Assembly (NCBI RefSeq): GCF_017306545.1
Contig: NZ_JAFKID010000027.1
Coordinates: forward strand, 1 to 64,000
Source: Mesorhizobium sp.
GTDB lineage: Bacteria; Pseudomonadota; Alphaproteobacteria; Rhizobiales; Rhizobiaceae
Length of the DNA stretch: 64,000 bases
Direction of reading: 5' to 3'
The notes beneath the pieces were generated by a model. The model was not told the DNA's origin. It did not search any database and was given only the letters and a program-made list of their open reading frames with translations. Numbering within the stretch: the stretch's first letter is position 1; each line of letters starts with the position of its first letter. Positions 23,579-32,639 of this stretch are shown piece by piece. Position numbers and translations under genes: made by a program.

Positions 23579-25087
23579 TCACGCCGCCCTCCGCTTCTGC
23601 CCGGCCACTTCGGCCAGCAGCCGGTCCATGTCGATGGCGCCGTTGCGGTGCTCGCCGACGATCGTGTGTTCCGACATGACCAGGATGCGGTCGGCCGTCT
23701 CCAGCGCCTCGTCCAGTTCGGTGACGAAGATCAGCGTCGCGCGGCCGGCGGCCTCGGCGCGCAGTTTGGCAGCGATGTCGCGGCGGGCGGCGATGTCGAC
23801 GCCCTGGAACGGCTCGTCCAGCATCATCAGCCGCGCCGGCTGCGCCAGCCAGCGCGCCACCATCACCTTCTGCTGGTTGCCGCCCGACAGTGTGGCCAAT
23901 TCGTCCTTTTCGGAGCGGCAGACGATGCCGAGATCCTTGATCTGGCCGCGCGCCAGCGCACGCTCGGCGCCGCGCCGCGACACCCCGAAAGCGGAGATGC
24001 GCCTGAGAAAAGGCAGGCTCATGTTCTCATAGACGTTGAAGTCGCCGACGATACCGTTCTCCGCCCTGTCCTTGGCGACGAGAAAGACACCGGCTTCGAT
24101 GGCGTCGCGCGGCGATTGCGGGGCGTAGGCCTTGCCGTCCAGCGTCATCGTGCCGGCGCGCGGCGCGCGCAGGCCGAACAGCGTCTCCGCCAGCGCCGTC
24201 TTGCCGACTCCGACGAGGCCGGTGACGGCGACCAGTTCGCCGGCGCCGAGCGTCAGCGAAATCGGCAGCACGCCCTCGGCGATCGCCAGTCGGTCGGCCG
24301 TGAACACCGTTTCTCCCGCGGCGCGCGCCTCGACCGTGCCGTGTTGCACGGTCCGGCCGAGCATCGCGTTGACGGCGCCCTCGTAGTCGAGCGGCCTGGC
24401 CTCGAAGGTGCCGGCGATGGCGCCGTCGCGCAGCGACACGATACGGTCGGCCAGCCGGCGGATATCCGACATGCGGTGCGAGATGTAGAGGATGGCGACG
24501 CCGTGCTCCTTCAGCCGCTCGATCAGCGAAAACAGCCGGTTCGCCTCGGCGCTGGACAGCGAGGACGTCGGCTCGTCGAGGATCAGCACCTTGGGTTCGT
24601 GCGCCATGGCGCGCGCGATCGCCACCATCTGCCGGTCCGCCAGCGACAGGTCGGCGATCGATGCCTTGAGGTCGACGTCGAGGCCCATGCGCTCGGCCAC
24701 CGCCCGCGCTTCGCGCTGTACGCGACGCGGGTTGAACAGCGCTGCGGCGCCCTTGCCGCTCAGCCGGTCGAGGGTGAGGTTGGTGGCGACGTCGAGCGCC
24801 GCCACGACGCCGTCATTGATGTTCTGGTGGACGGTGACGACACCGGCGCGGATCGCTTCGGCCGGCGATTTCGGCGAAAAGACGCGGCCGCCGAGCATCA
24901 TGGCGCCGCCGTCAGGTGCGTGAACGCCGCTCATGACCTTGACCAGCGTGGATTTGCCGGCGCCGTTGGCGCCCATCAGGACGGCGACTTCTCCCGAACG
25001 CAGCTCAAGGCCGACGCCGGAAAGCACCTGGTTAGGTCCGAAGGACTTTTTCAGGCCCGCGATGCGGAACACGGCGTCTGCGGCCAT
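23579..25087 (-). CDS. Sugar ABC transporter ATP-binding protein (RbsA-like)
   Basis: A 502-residue protein with two ATPase domains, the standard form in ribose-type importers. The first has Walker A GANGAGKSTLV, the variant signature LSLADRQMVAIARAM and Walker B VLILDEPTSSL. The second has a degenerate Walker A (GLVGVGKTAL), signature LSGGNQQKVMVARWL and Walker B LMMLDEPFQGVD. The start at 25087 has GGGAGAGA upstream. A frame extending to 25147 runs through the operator region and is not believable. First gene of the importer operon, divergent from mtnK, with its -35 box inside the palindrome at 25125-25151. Confidence 0.92.
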   Translation of the reverse strand: MAADAVFRIAGLKKSFGPNQVLSGVGLELRSGEVAVLMGANGAGKSTLVKVMSGVHAPDGGAMMLGGRVFSPKSPAEAIRAGVVTVHQNINDGVVAALDVATNLTLDRLSGKGAAALFNPRRVQREARAVAERMGLDVDLKASIADLSLADRQMVAIARAMAHEPKVLILDEPTSSLSSAEANRLFSLIERLKEHGVAILYISHRMSDIRRLADRIVSLRDGAIAGTFEARPLDYEGAVNAMLGRTVQHGTVEARAAGETVFTADRLAIAEGVLPISLTLGAGELVAVTGLVGVGKTALAETLFGLRAPRAGTMTLDGKAYAPQSPRDAIEAGVFLVAKDRAENGIVGDFNVYENMSLPFLRRISAFGVSRRGAERALARGQIKDLGIVCRSEKDELATLSGGNQQKVMVARWLAQPARLMMLDEPFQGVDIAARRDIAAKLRAEAAGRATLIFVTELDEALETADRILVMSEHTIVGEHRNGAIDMDRLLAEVAGQKRRAA

Positions 25088-25106
25088 TTCTCTCTCCCTG
25101 ATGCCG

Positions 25107-25169
25107 ACGCTATGGACAACTTCGGCAATTGTCAACACGATTGACAATTGCTAGCGCTGCCCCTAGCGT
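25107..25169. promoter_or_regulatory. Mirror-symmetric divergent promoters with an 11-base palindromic operator
   Basis: The arms GCAATTGTCAA (25125-25135) and TTGACAATTGC (25141-25151) are a perfect inverted repeat with a five-base centre. Each arm contains an outward-facing TTGACA. At exactly 17 bases from each lies TAGCGT: 25164-25169 on the plus strand and 25112-25107 on the minus strand. The same factor could therefore control the importer operon and mtnK-mtnA equally. The symmetry is seen directly; which regulator binds is inferred (the SorC protein at 17615 is the nearest candidate). Confidence 0.7.
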
Positions 25170-25224
25170 CCGCCCGTCGTGCCAGTTCCGACGACGGAAC
25201 GGAAAGCGGATCGGGAGGCCGGAC

Positions 25225-26492
25225 ATGACGAAATCCGATTCTTTCGAGGCCTTGACGCCCGAGACCCTGCCGGCGCGGCTGGGCGGGCTGCCGGTGCTGA
25301 CAGCGCGGCTGGGCGCCGACCCCGGCGCATGGGCGGTGCGCGAGGTGGGCGACGGCAACCTGAACCTCGTCTTCGTCGTCGAGGGGCCGAAGGGCTCTGC
25401 CGTCGTCAAGCAGGCGCTGCCCTATGTCCGTCTCGTCGGCGAAAGCTGGCCGCTGCCGCTCAAGCGCTCCTTCTTCGAATATCATGCGCTGACCCGGCAG
25501 CAGGCGCGCGCCGGCAAGGGCACGGTGCCGGAAATCTATCATTTCGACGAGGCGCAGGCGCTGATCGTCATGGAATACCTCACCCCGCACGTCATCCTGC
25601 GCCGTGCGCTGATCGACGGCCGGAAACTGCCGCGCATCGGCCGCGACCTCGGCCTGTTCGCCGCCCGCACACTGTTTCGAGGCTCCGATCTCGCCATGAC
25701 GGCGCGTGAGCGCAAGCAGGACCTGGCGCTGTTCGCCGACAATGTCGAACTGTGCGACATTACCGAGAACCTCGTCTTCACCGATCCCTATTTCGAGGCG
25801 GAGCTGAACCGGCATACGCCCGGCCTCGAACCGCTGGTGGCGGAACTGCGCGCCGACCGCGACCTGAAGGTCGAGGCGCAGCGCCTCAAGCACCTGTTCG
25901 CCGCGAAAGCCGAGACGCTGCTGCACGGCGACCTCCACACCGGCTCCATCATGGCGACGGAGGGCGACACCCGCGTCATCGACCCCGAATTCGCCTGTTA
26001 CGGACCGATGGCCTTCGACGTCGGCATGCTGCTCGCCAATTTCTGGATGTCCTTGTTCTCGCAGGCCGGTCACGAGGAGGACAACTCCCGCGAACCCATG
26101 CGCGCCTATCTGCTCGCCACCGTCACCGAGATCTGGGCGGTGTTCCGCGCCGAGTTCTCGGCGCTTTGGCGCAGCGAGCGCAACGGCATGCTTTATGCGA
26201 GAAGCGTGTTCGAGGAACGCGGCGATGCGCTCGGCGCCGAACAGGCGCTCGACCGTGTGCTGCATGAATTGTGGGACGATCTCCTCGGCTTCGCCGGCGT
26301 CGAAATCCACCGCCGTATCCTCGGCCTCGCCCACAACGCCGATTTCGAGACCATTGCCGATGAGGGACTGCGGGCGAAGTGCGAGGCGCCGGCCCTGCGC
26401 TTCGGCCGCCATCTCGCGGTCAACCGGCACCGCATCCACAGCATCGAGGAAGTCAACGCGCTGGCGGCGCGGATCGACAGGGAGGCGCGCGC

Positions 26493-26496
<4 letters not shown>
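25225..26496 (+). CDS. mtnK: S-methyl-5-thioribose kinase
   Basis: A 423-residue kinase of the MtnK family, which phosphorylates 5-methylthioribose to the 1-phosphate with ATP. Fold landmarks are [17 protein letters not shown] (glycine loop), [19 protein letters not shown], the catalytic loop [12 protein letters not shown] with D in HGD, and the metal site [17 protein letters not shown]. Length is normal. The start at 25225 has GGGAGG upstream; the longer frame runs through the palindromic operator. The stop overlaps the GTG start of mtnA, so both are made together. MtnK also accepts related 5-substituted riboses in some bacteria, which matters for the pathway proposed here. Confidence 0.92.
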
Positions 26497-27584
<1,088 letters not shown>

Positions 27585-27635
27585 GAGCGTGGAACGGGGC
27601 CTTTCGCCATCTTACTCGGCCGCCGTGCGGAATTC

Positions 27636-28067
27636 CTATTCCGGGTCGAGCTGGAAGACGGTGAAGCTGTCGCCGCGCTCCCGCTCGCGAAAGCCCAGGA
27701 CGCGGAACCATTTCGCGACTTCGGGCCGGTTCGACCAACTGTAGGAATCGATCGGCAGGTTGCCGCAGAGCGCTTGGACGCGCCTGATATGCTGCTTGCA
27801 GAAGCGCACCGTCGAGCCGCTGAAAAAGGTGTCGTGGGCCGCGAAGGCGGTTTGCGCCGCGTGCCCCACCTCTCGCCATGCGATGATGGCGACGGGCTTG
27901 CCCTCTTGAAGCAGGGTGTGGGCACGACCTTCCTTCAGGCTCATCAGGAACTCGTCCTTGGCCTCCTCGATGTTCAGCCCGGCGGCCGAATACTGGTCGG
28001 CGATTCGAAGGGAGAGATCCCGGAAGATCGCGGCGAGGTCGAGTGAAGTGGCTGTGCGGTAATCCAT
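27636..28067 (-). CDS. Acetyltransferase-like protein (tentative)
   Basis: A 143-residue protein with an AGGAG ribosome site eight bases before the ATG. The fold pattern (MDYRTATSLDLAAIFRDL start, HTLLQEGKPVAIIAWREVG, and the end PEVAKWFRVLGFRERERGDSFTVFQLD) resembles GNAT N-acetyltransferases or the related phage-type DUF2833 proteins, where a C-terminal aromatic/Gly segment closes the CoA site. The usual R/Q-x-x-G-x-G/A pyrophosphate loop is not clear, so activity is uncertain. It converges with mtnA and seems unconnected with its neighbours. Could be a phage-derived gene; base composition does not stand out. Confidence 0.55.
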   Translation of the reverse strand: MDYRTATSLDLAAIFRDLSLRIADQYSAAGLNIEEAKDEFLMSLKEGRAHTLLQEGKPVAIIAWREVGHAAQTAFAAHDTFFSGSTVRFCKQHIRRVQALCGNLPIDSYSWSNRPEVAKWFRVLGFRERERGDSFTVFQLDPE

Positions 28068-28367
28068 ATCTCGCTCCTGATATCAAGACGCCGGCATGAC
28101 CGGCCTTCGCGGCTGTCCTCCCTTACCCGAGCCGGCATGCGGTGCGCCGAGCCATCCTTCGCGTTCGATGTCGCCGCCGCCGCCGTTGCGGCGCCGATAC
28201 TACAGGCATCCGCCCCGATGGTCGATGCACGTCCCCGGCCGCTGGCTTGTCCACCGGAGCGTGCATATTTCTCTTTTCCTTTCCCGGTTTCGTTCCGATA
28301 CGATAAGTCTGTCTTCGAGTATCGACCGCCGCCGCGGCTGGCCTGGGGCGGAATGGGAGCGTTTGCC
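28068..28367. other. 300-base intergenic region upstream of deoC
   Basis: The region between the acetyltransferase-like gene and deoC is divergent and holds no convincing gene. It should contain the deoC promoter. A pyrimidine-rich, less GC-rich stretch at 28265-28310 is the best place, but no good -35/-10 pair is seen. The deoC frame is open through most of the region, which is a composition effect. Confidence 0.5.
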
Positions 28368-29378
28368 ATGAACCAAGCAACACATCCGACGCTTTCGGGG
28401 GCGGCTCGCCGGGGCGAGGCCAACCGGCCGCAGCCGTGGAATCCGGGCGTGCCGTTCTCGCTCGATCCGGTCGAGGCGGTGCGCGTCAACCTCTCCGCCG
28501 CCGAGCGCCGCACGGCCGCCCTTGCCGGCCGCCGTACCGTCAAGAAGGAGTGGCAGGCGGCGTGGCTGGTGCGCGCCATCCAGTGCATCGACCTCACCAC
28601 GCTGAGCGGCGACGACACCGCCGGCCGCGTGCGGCGGTTGTGCGCCAAGGCGCGCCATCCCTTGCGCGCGGATTTGCAGGAAGCGCTGGGGCTGGCTGGC
28701 CGCAGCATCACCACCGGCGCGGTATGCGTCTACCACCGCTTCGTCGCTGTCGCCATCGAAGCGCTCGAAGGATCGGGCGTTCCGGTCGCCGCCGTCTCCA
28801 CCGGCTTTCCGGCAGGCCTGTCTCCGCTTGAGACGCGACTGAAGGAGATCGAGGCATCCGTGGCGGACGGTGCGGAAGAGATCGATATCGTGATTACCCG
28901 CGAGCATGTGCTGACCGGCAACTGGCAGGCGCTCTATGACGAGGTGAAGACCTGCAAGGCGGCCTGCGGCGGCGCCCACATGAAGACGATCCTCGCCACC
29001 GGCGATTTGCAGACGCTGCGCAACGTCGCGCGCGCCTCGTGGGTGGCGATGATGGCCGGCTCCGACTTCATCAAGACTTCGACCGGCAAGGAAGGCATAA
29101 ACGCCACGCTCCCGGTGACGCTGGTGATGCTGCGCGCCATCCGCGACTATCGCGAAATGACCGGCCACGTCGTCGGCTACAAGCCGGCCGGCGGCATTTC
29201 CACCGCCAAGGACGCGCTCGCCTATCTGGCGCTGGTCAAGGAGGAACTCGGCAACGACTGGCTGCAACCGAACCTGTTCCGCTTCGGCGCCTCCTCGCTG
29301 CTGGCCGATATCGAGCGGCAGCTGGAACACCACGTCACCGGCCGCTACGCGGCGTTCAGCCATCACGCCATGGCATGA
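28368..29378 (+). CDS. deoC: Deoxyribose-phosphate aldolase
   Basis: A 336-residue class I aldolase that splits 2-deoxyribose-5-phosphate into glyceraldehyde-3-phosphate and acetaldehyde. The Schiff-base Lys is K236 in DFIKTSTGK; the partner D173 in EEIDIVI and K272 in GYKPAGGI are present. The protein belongs to the longer DeoC subfamily, with about 80 extra N-terminal residues compared with E. coli. The start at 28368 has GGGAG eight bases upstream. Its stop codon falls inside a 47-base palindromic repeat. The next gene on the strand encodes an aldehyde dehydrogenase, suggesting that released acetaldehyde is oxidised at once. Confidence 0.93.
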   Translation: MNQATHPTLSGAARRGEANRPQPWNPGVPFSLDPVEAVRVNLSAAERRTAALAGRRTVKKEWQAAWLVRAIQCIDLTTLSGDDTAGRVRRLCAKARHPLRADLQEALGLAGRSITTGAVCVYHRFVAVAIEALEGSGVPVAAVSTGFPAGLSPLETRLKEIEASVADGAEEIDIVITREHVLTGNWQALYDEVKTCKAACGGAHMKTILATGDLQTLRNVARASWVAMMAGSDFIKTSTGKEGINATLPVTLVMLRAIRDYREMTGHVVGYKPAGGISTAKDALAYLALVKEELGNDWLQPNLFRFGASSLLADIERQLEHHVTGRYAAFSHHAMA

Positions 29379-29418
29379 TCCCAAAAAGCGGGAACCGGTT
29401 TTTGGACAAGATCATGCC
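29372..29418. repeat. 47-base palindromic intergenic repeat
   Basis: The ends GGCATGATC (29372-29380) and GATCATGCC (29410-29418) are perfectly complementary. The interior AAAAAGCGGGAACCGGTTTTT is itself nearly palindromic. Elements of this form occur in many copies between rhizobial genes. This copy overlaps the deoC stop codon (29376-29378), which it supplies. Confidence 0.75.
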
Positions 29419-29447
29419 AAATCGAAGAATCGCCTGAGAGAGAAAAG

Positions 29448-31823
29448 ATGTCGATTGCTCAGATTCTGGACACGATGGACTACGGCCCGGCACCGGAAAG
29501 CGACAAGGAAGCGCGCGCCTGGATCGCCGCACTCGGCGGCGAGACGAAACTGTTCATCGGCGGCCAGTGGAAGAAGGCGAAGTCCGGCGAGAGTTTCGAG
29601 ACGGCATCGCCCGCCACCGGCGAGGTGCTGGTGAAGATCGCGCAGGCAGGTGCCGCCGATATTGATGCGGCGGTGAAGGCCGCTGCCAAGGCGCAACCGG
29701 CGTGGGCGGCGCTTTCCGGCCACCAGCGCGCCCGCTATCTTTACGCGCTCGCCCGCCTCGTCCAGCGCCACAGCCGGCTGTTTTCGGTGCTGGAATCGCT
29801 CGACAACGGCAAGCCGATCCGCGAGACGCGCGACATCGACATTCCGCTGGTCGCCCGTCACTTCTATCATCACGCCGGCTGGGCGCAGCTGATGGACACC
29901 GAGCTGGCCGACCGCGAGGCGCTCGGCGTCTGCGGCCAGATCATTCCGTGGAATTTTCCGCTGCTGATGCTGTCGTGGAAGATCGCGCCGGCCATCGCGC
30001 TCGGCAACACGGTGGTGCTGAAGCCGGCCGAATACACCTCGCTGACGGCGCTCCTGTTCGCCGAGATGTGCCGGACGGCCGGCCTTCCCGAAGGCGTCGT
30101 CAACATCGTCACCGGCGACGGCGCGACGGGCGAAGCCATCGTCAATCATCCCGGCGTCGCCAAGATCGCCTTCACCGGCTCGACCGAGGTAGGCCGAAAA
30201 ATCCGTGAGGCGACGGCGGGCACAGGCAAGAGCCTGACGCTGGAACTCGGCGGCAAGTCGCCCTTCATCGTCTTCGACGACGCCGATCTCGATGCGGCGG
30301 TGGAAGGCGTCGTCGACGCCATCTGGTTCAACCAGGGCCAGGTGTGCTGCGCCGGCTCGCGGCTTCTGGTGCAGGAGAGCATCCACAACCGCTTCGTCTC
30401 CAAGCTGACGGCGCGCATGGAGACGCTCCGCGTCGGCGATCCGCTCGACAAGGCCATCGACATCGGCGCCATCGTCCACCCCGTGCAACTCGCCCGCATT
30501 CGCGAACTGGTCGACGTCGGCGTGAAGGAAGGCGCCGAGTTGCATCAGCCTAAGGGCGGCCTGCCGGCCAAGGGCTGCTTCTATCCGCCGACGCTTTTGA
30601 CCAACGTGCATCCGGCCTCAACCGTGTCGCGCGTGGAAATCTTCGGGCCCGTCCTTGTTTCGACCACCTTCCGCACGCCGGCCGAAGCGGTCGAGCTTGC
30701 CAACAACACCGAATACGGCCTTGCCGCCTCGGTCTGGTCTGAAACCCTTTCTCTCGCCCTCGACGTCGCTCCGAAGCTGAAATGCGGCGTGGTGTGGGTC
30801 AACGGCACCAACATGTTCGACGCCGGCGTCGGCTTCGGCGGCTACAAGGAGTCCGGCTTCGGCCGCGAGGGCGGCCGCGAGGGCCTTGCCGCCTATTCGA
30901 AGCCGAAATGGTTGGCAAAAGCGAAGCCGATCATGGAAAAGCCGGCGCCGCAGGTGAGCGGCGACCTCGTCTCCACTTCCTTTATCGATCGCACGGCAAA
31001 ACTCTACGTCGGCGGCAAACAGGCGCGGCCGGACGGCGGCTATTCCCGGCCGGTCGTCTCGCCCTCCGGCGCGCTGGTCGGCGAGGTCGGCGAGGGCAAC
31101 CGCAAGGATATCCGCAACGCCGTGGACGCCGCGCGCAAGGCATCAGGCTGGGCGACGGCCACCGAACACAACCGCGCGCAAATCCTCTATTATATCGCCG
31201 AGAATCTGGAGGCTCGCGCGGGCGAGTTCGCCGAACGGCTGGCGGCGATGACCGGCAGGCGAAAGACCGAAACCGCGAAGGAAGTCGCCGCGTCCGTCTC
31301 GCGCCTGTTCTCCTACGGCGCATGGGCCGACAAGTTCGAGGGCGCCGTGCACAAGCCGCCGTTGCGCGGGGTGGCGCTGGCCATGAACGAGCCGCTCGGC
31401 GTCGTCGGCATCGCCTGCCCGGAGGATTTTGGCCTGCTCGGTTTCGTCTCCGCCTTTGCGCCGGCCATCGCCATGGGCAACCGCGTCGTCGTTGTTCCGT
31501 CCGCTTCGCAGGCCCTGGCGGCGACGGATTTCTATCAGGTTCTGGAAACCTCCGACGTGCCGGCCGGCGTCGTCAACATCGTCACCGGCGACCGGGCGGC
31601 GCTGGCGCTGGAACTGGCCAAGCACGAGGAAGTCGACGGCCTCTGGTGGTTCGGCAATGCCGCCGCTGCCGGCCGCATCGAGAAGGCGTCGGCTGGCAAT
31701 CTCAAGCAGGTCTGGGCCGAGACGATGCAGCGCGATTGGTTCTCTGCCGTTCAGGGCGAGGGCCGGGAGTTCCTCACCCGCGCTACGCAGGTCAAGAACA
31801 TCTGGGTGCCGTACGGCGAGTGA
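29448..31823 (+). CDS. Two-domain aldehyde dehydrogenase (ALDH16-like)
   Basis: A 791-residue protein with two consecutive aldehyde dehydrogenase domains. The first (about residues 30-500) is complete: E266 in LTLELGGKSP, catalytic C300 in FNQGQVCCAGSR, PWNFPLLMLSWKIAPAIALGN and FGGYKESGFGREGG. The second (about 505-791) keeps the coenzyme-domain pattern (PLGVVGIACPEDFGLLGFVSAFAPAIAMGN, GVVNIVTGD) but lacks both the ELGG Glu and the GQxC Cys, so it is probably inactive and structural. This matches ALDH16-type enzymes. The gene follows deoC by 69 bases across the palindromic repeat and likely oxidises acetaldehyde from deoxyribose breakdown. Confidence 0.88.
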   Translation: MSIAQILDTMDYGPAPESDKEARAWIAALGGETKLFIGGQWKKAKSGESFETASPATGEVLVKIAQAGAADIDAAVKAAAKAQPAWAALSGHQRARYLYALARLVQRHSRLFSVLESLDNGKPIRETRDIDIPLVARHFYHHAGWAQLMDTELADREALGVCGQIIPWNFPLLMLSWKIAPAIALGNTVVLKPAEYTSLTALLFAEMCRTAGLPEGVVNIVTGDGATGEAIVNHPGVAKIAFTGSTEVGRKIREATAGTGKSLTLELGGKSPFIVFDDADLDAAVEGVVDAIWFNQGQVCCAGSRLLVQESIHNRFVSKLTARMETLRVGDPLDKAIDIGAIVHPVQLARIRELVDVGVKEGAELHQPKGGLPAKGCFYPPTLLTNVHPASTVSRVEIFGPVLVSTTFRTPAEAVELANNTEYGLAASVWSETLSLALDVAPKLKCGVVWVNGTNMFDAGVGFGGYKESGFGREGGREGLAAYSKPKWLAKAKPIMEKPAPQVSGDLVSTSFIDRTAKLYVGGKQARPDGGYSRPVVSPSGALVGEVGEGNRKDIRNAVDAARKASGWATATEHNRAQILYYIAENLEARAGEFAERLAAMTGRRKTETAKEVAASVSRLFSYGAWADKFEGAVHKPPLRGVALAMNEPLGVVGIACPEDFGLLGFVSAFAPAIAMGNRVVVVPSASQALAATDFYQVLETSDVPAGVVNIVTGDRAALALELAKHEEVDGLWWFGNAAAAGRIEKASAGNLKQVWAETMQRDWFSAVQGEGREFLTRATQVKNIWVPYGE

Positions 31824-31892
31824 GACGGAAAGGGGCGACATGCCAGCCGCGATCGGTTAGGTCTCCGTCGACCCCGCATCAAGGAGCATCCC

Positions 31893-32246
31893 TTGCCCGT
31901 CACCATTTACGGCATCCCGAACTGCGACACGATGAAGAAGGCGCGTACCTGGCTGGAAAGCCACGGCGTCGCCTATGCCTTTCACGACTACCGGGCTTCC
32001 GGTCTTCCGCCGCAAACGCTGGACGGCTGGGTGAAAGAACTCGGCTGGCAGGTGCTTCTCAACAAGGCGAGCACCAGCTTTCGGGCCCTGCCGGAAGGCG
32101 ACAGGCAGGATATCGACGAGAAAAAGGCCAAGGCGCTGATGCTGGCCAACCCGACGATGATCAAGCGCCCGGTGCTCGATCTCGGCGATCGCCTGCTGGT
32201 CGGCTTCAAGCCGGACATTTATGAACGGGAAGTGGATCGAAAGTAG
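31893..32246 (+). CDS. ArsC/Spx-family protein (YffB-like)
   Basis: A 117-residue thioredoxin-fold protein of the ArsC family. It starts VTIYGIPNCDTMKKARTWLESHGV, with a single Cys in the NCDT position, and contains LLNKASTSFRALP and NPTMIKRPVLDLGDRLLVGF. This is the YffB type, which looks like arsenate reductase but is usually linked to glutathione rather than arsenate. The TTG start at 31893 is supported by AAGGAG seven bases upstream. No arsenic genes are nearby. It may be transcribed with the preceding aldehyde dehydrogenase (69 bases), with no obvious functional link. Confidence 0.87.
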   Translation: MPVTIYGIPNCDTMKKARTWLESHGVAYAFHDYRASGLPPQTLDGWVKELGWQVLLNKASTSFRALPEGDRQDIDEKKAKALMLANPTMIKRPVLDLGDRLLVGFKPDIYEREVDRK

Positions 32247-32272
32247 GGGCTGGGCCGCTCGAAAGGTTCGGC

Positions 32273-32629
32273 CTACTCCCTGTCCTTCAGGTACTGCGCC
32301 AGCGCCACGGCGTTGTTGAGGCGTTCTTCATGCGAGCTGAAGAGCAGCGTCACCCTGCCGTGCTCCAGAAGGGCGCCGAGTTCCCTGAGCGGCTCGGGAT
32401 TGCCGTCCAGTTCCTTCGCATAGAGCTTGCGGAACTCGTCCCAGCGCTCGGGCATATGGTTGTACCAATGGCGCAGTTCGTTGCTTGGCGCGATCTCCTT
32501 CAGCCACAGGGTCAGCGCCGCCTTCTCCTTGGAGACACCGCGCGGCCATAGCCTGTCGACCAGCACGCGCTGGCCGTCGGAGGTTTCCGCCGGTTCGTAG
32601 ACGCGCTTTATGCGGATGTCGAAAGCCAT
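32273..32629 (-). CDS. DUF488 family protein (YeaO-like)
   Basis: A 118-residue conserved bacterial protein of the DUF488 family. The family landmarks are the N-terminal IRIKRVYEPAETSDGQRVLVDRLWPRG, LWLKEIAPSNELRHWY, and TLLFSSHEERLNNAVALAQYL. The family has no firmly established function. It stands alone, 10 bases after the aminopeptidase gene on the same strand, so it is probably the second gene of that transcript. Confidence 0.88.
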   Translation of the reverse strand: MAFDIRIKRVYEPAETSDGQRVLVDRLWPRGVSKEKAALTLWLKEIAPSNELRHWYNHMPERWDEFRKLYAKELDGNPEPLRELGALLEHGRVTLLFSSHEERLNNAVALAQYLKDRE

Positions 32630-32639
32630 GGCCGTTCCC

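Noticed and set aside
22543-23679. Plus-strand open frame of 378 residues opposite the ribose-type permease
   Set aside because: Low-complexity Gln/Asp/His/Arg translation; shadow of the permease gene.
31842-31860. Tiny open frame between the two-domain aldehyde dehydrogenase and the ArsC-like gene
   Set aside because: Only six codons and no ribosome site of its own; not a gene.
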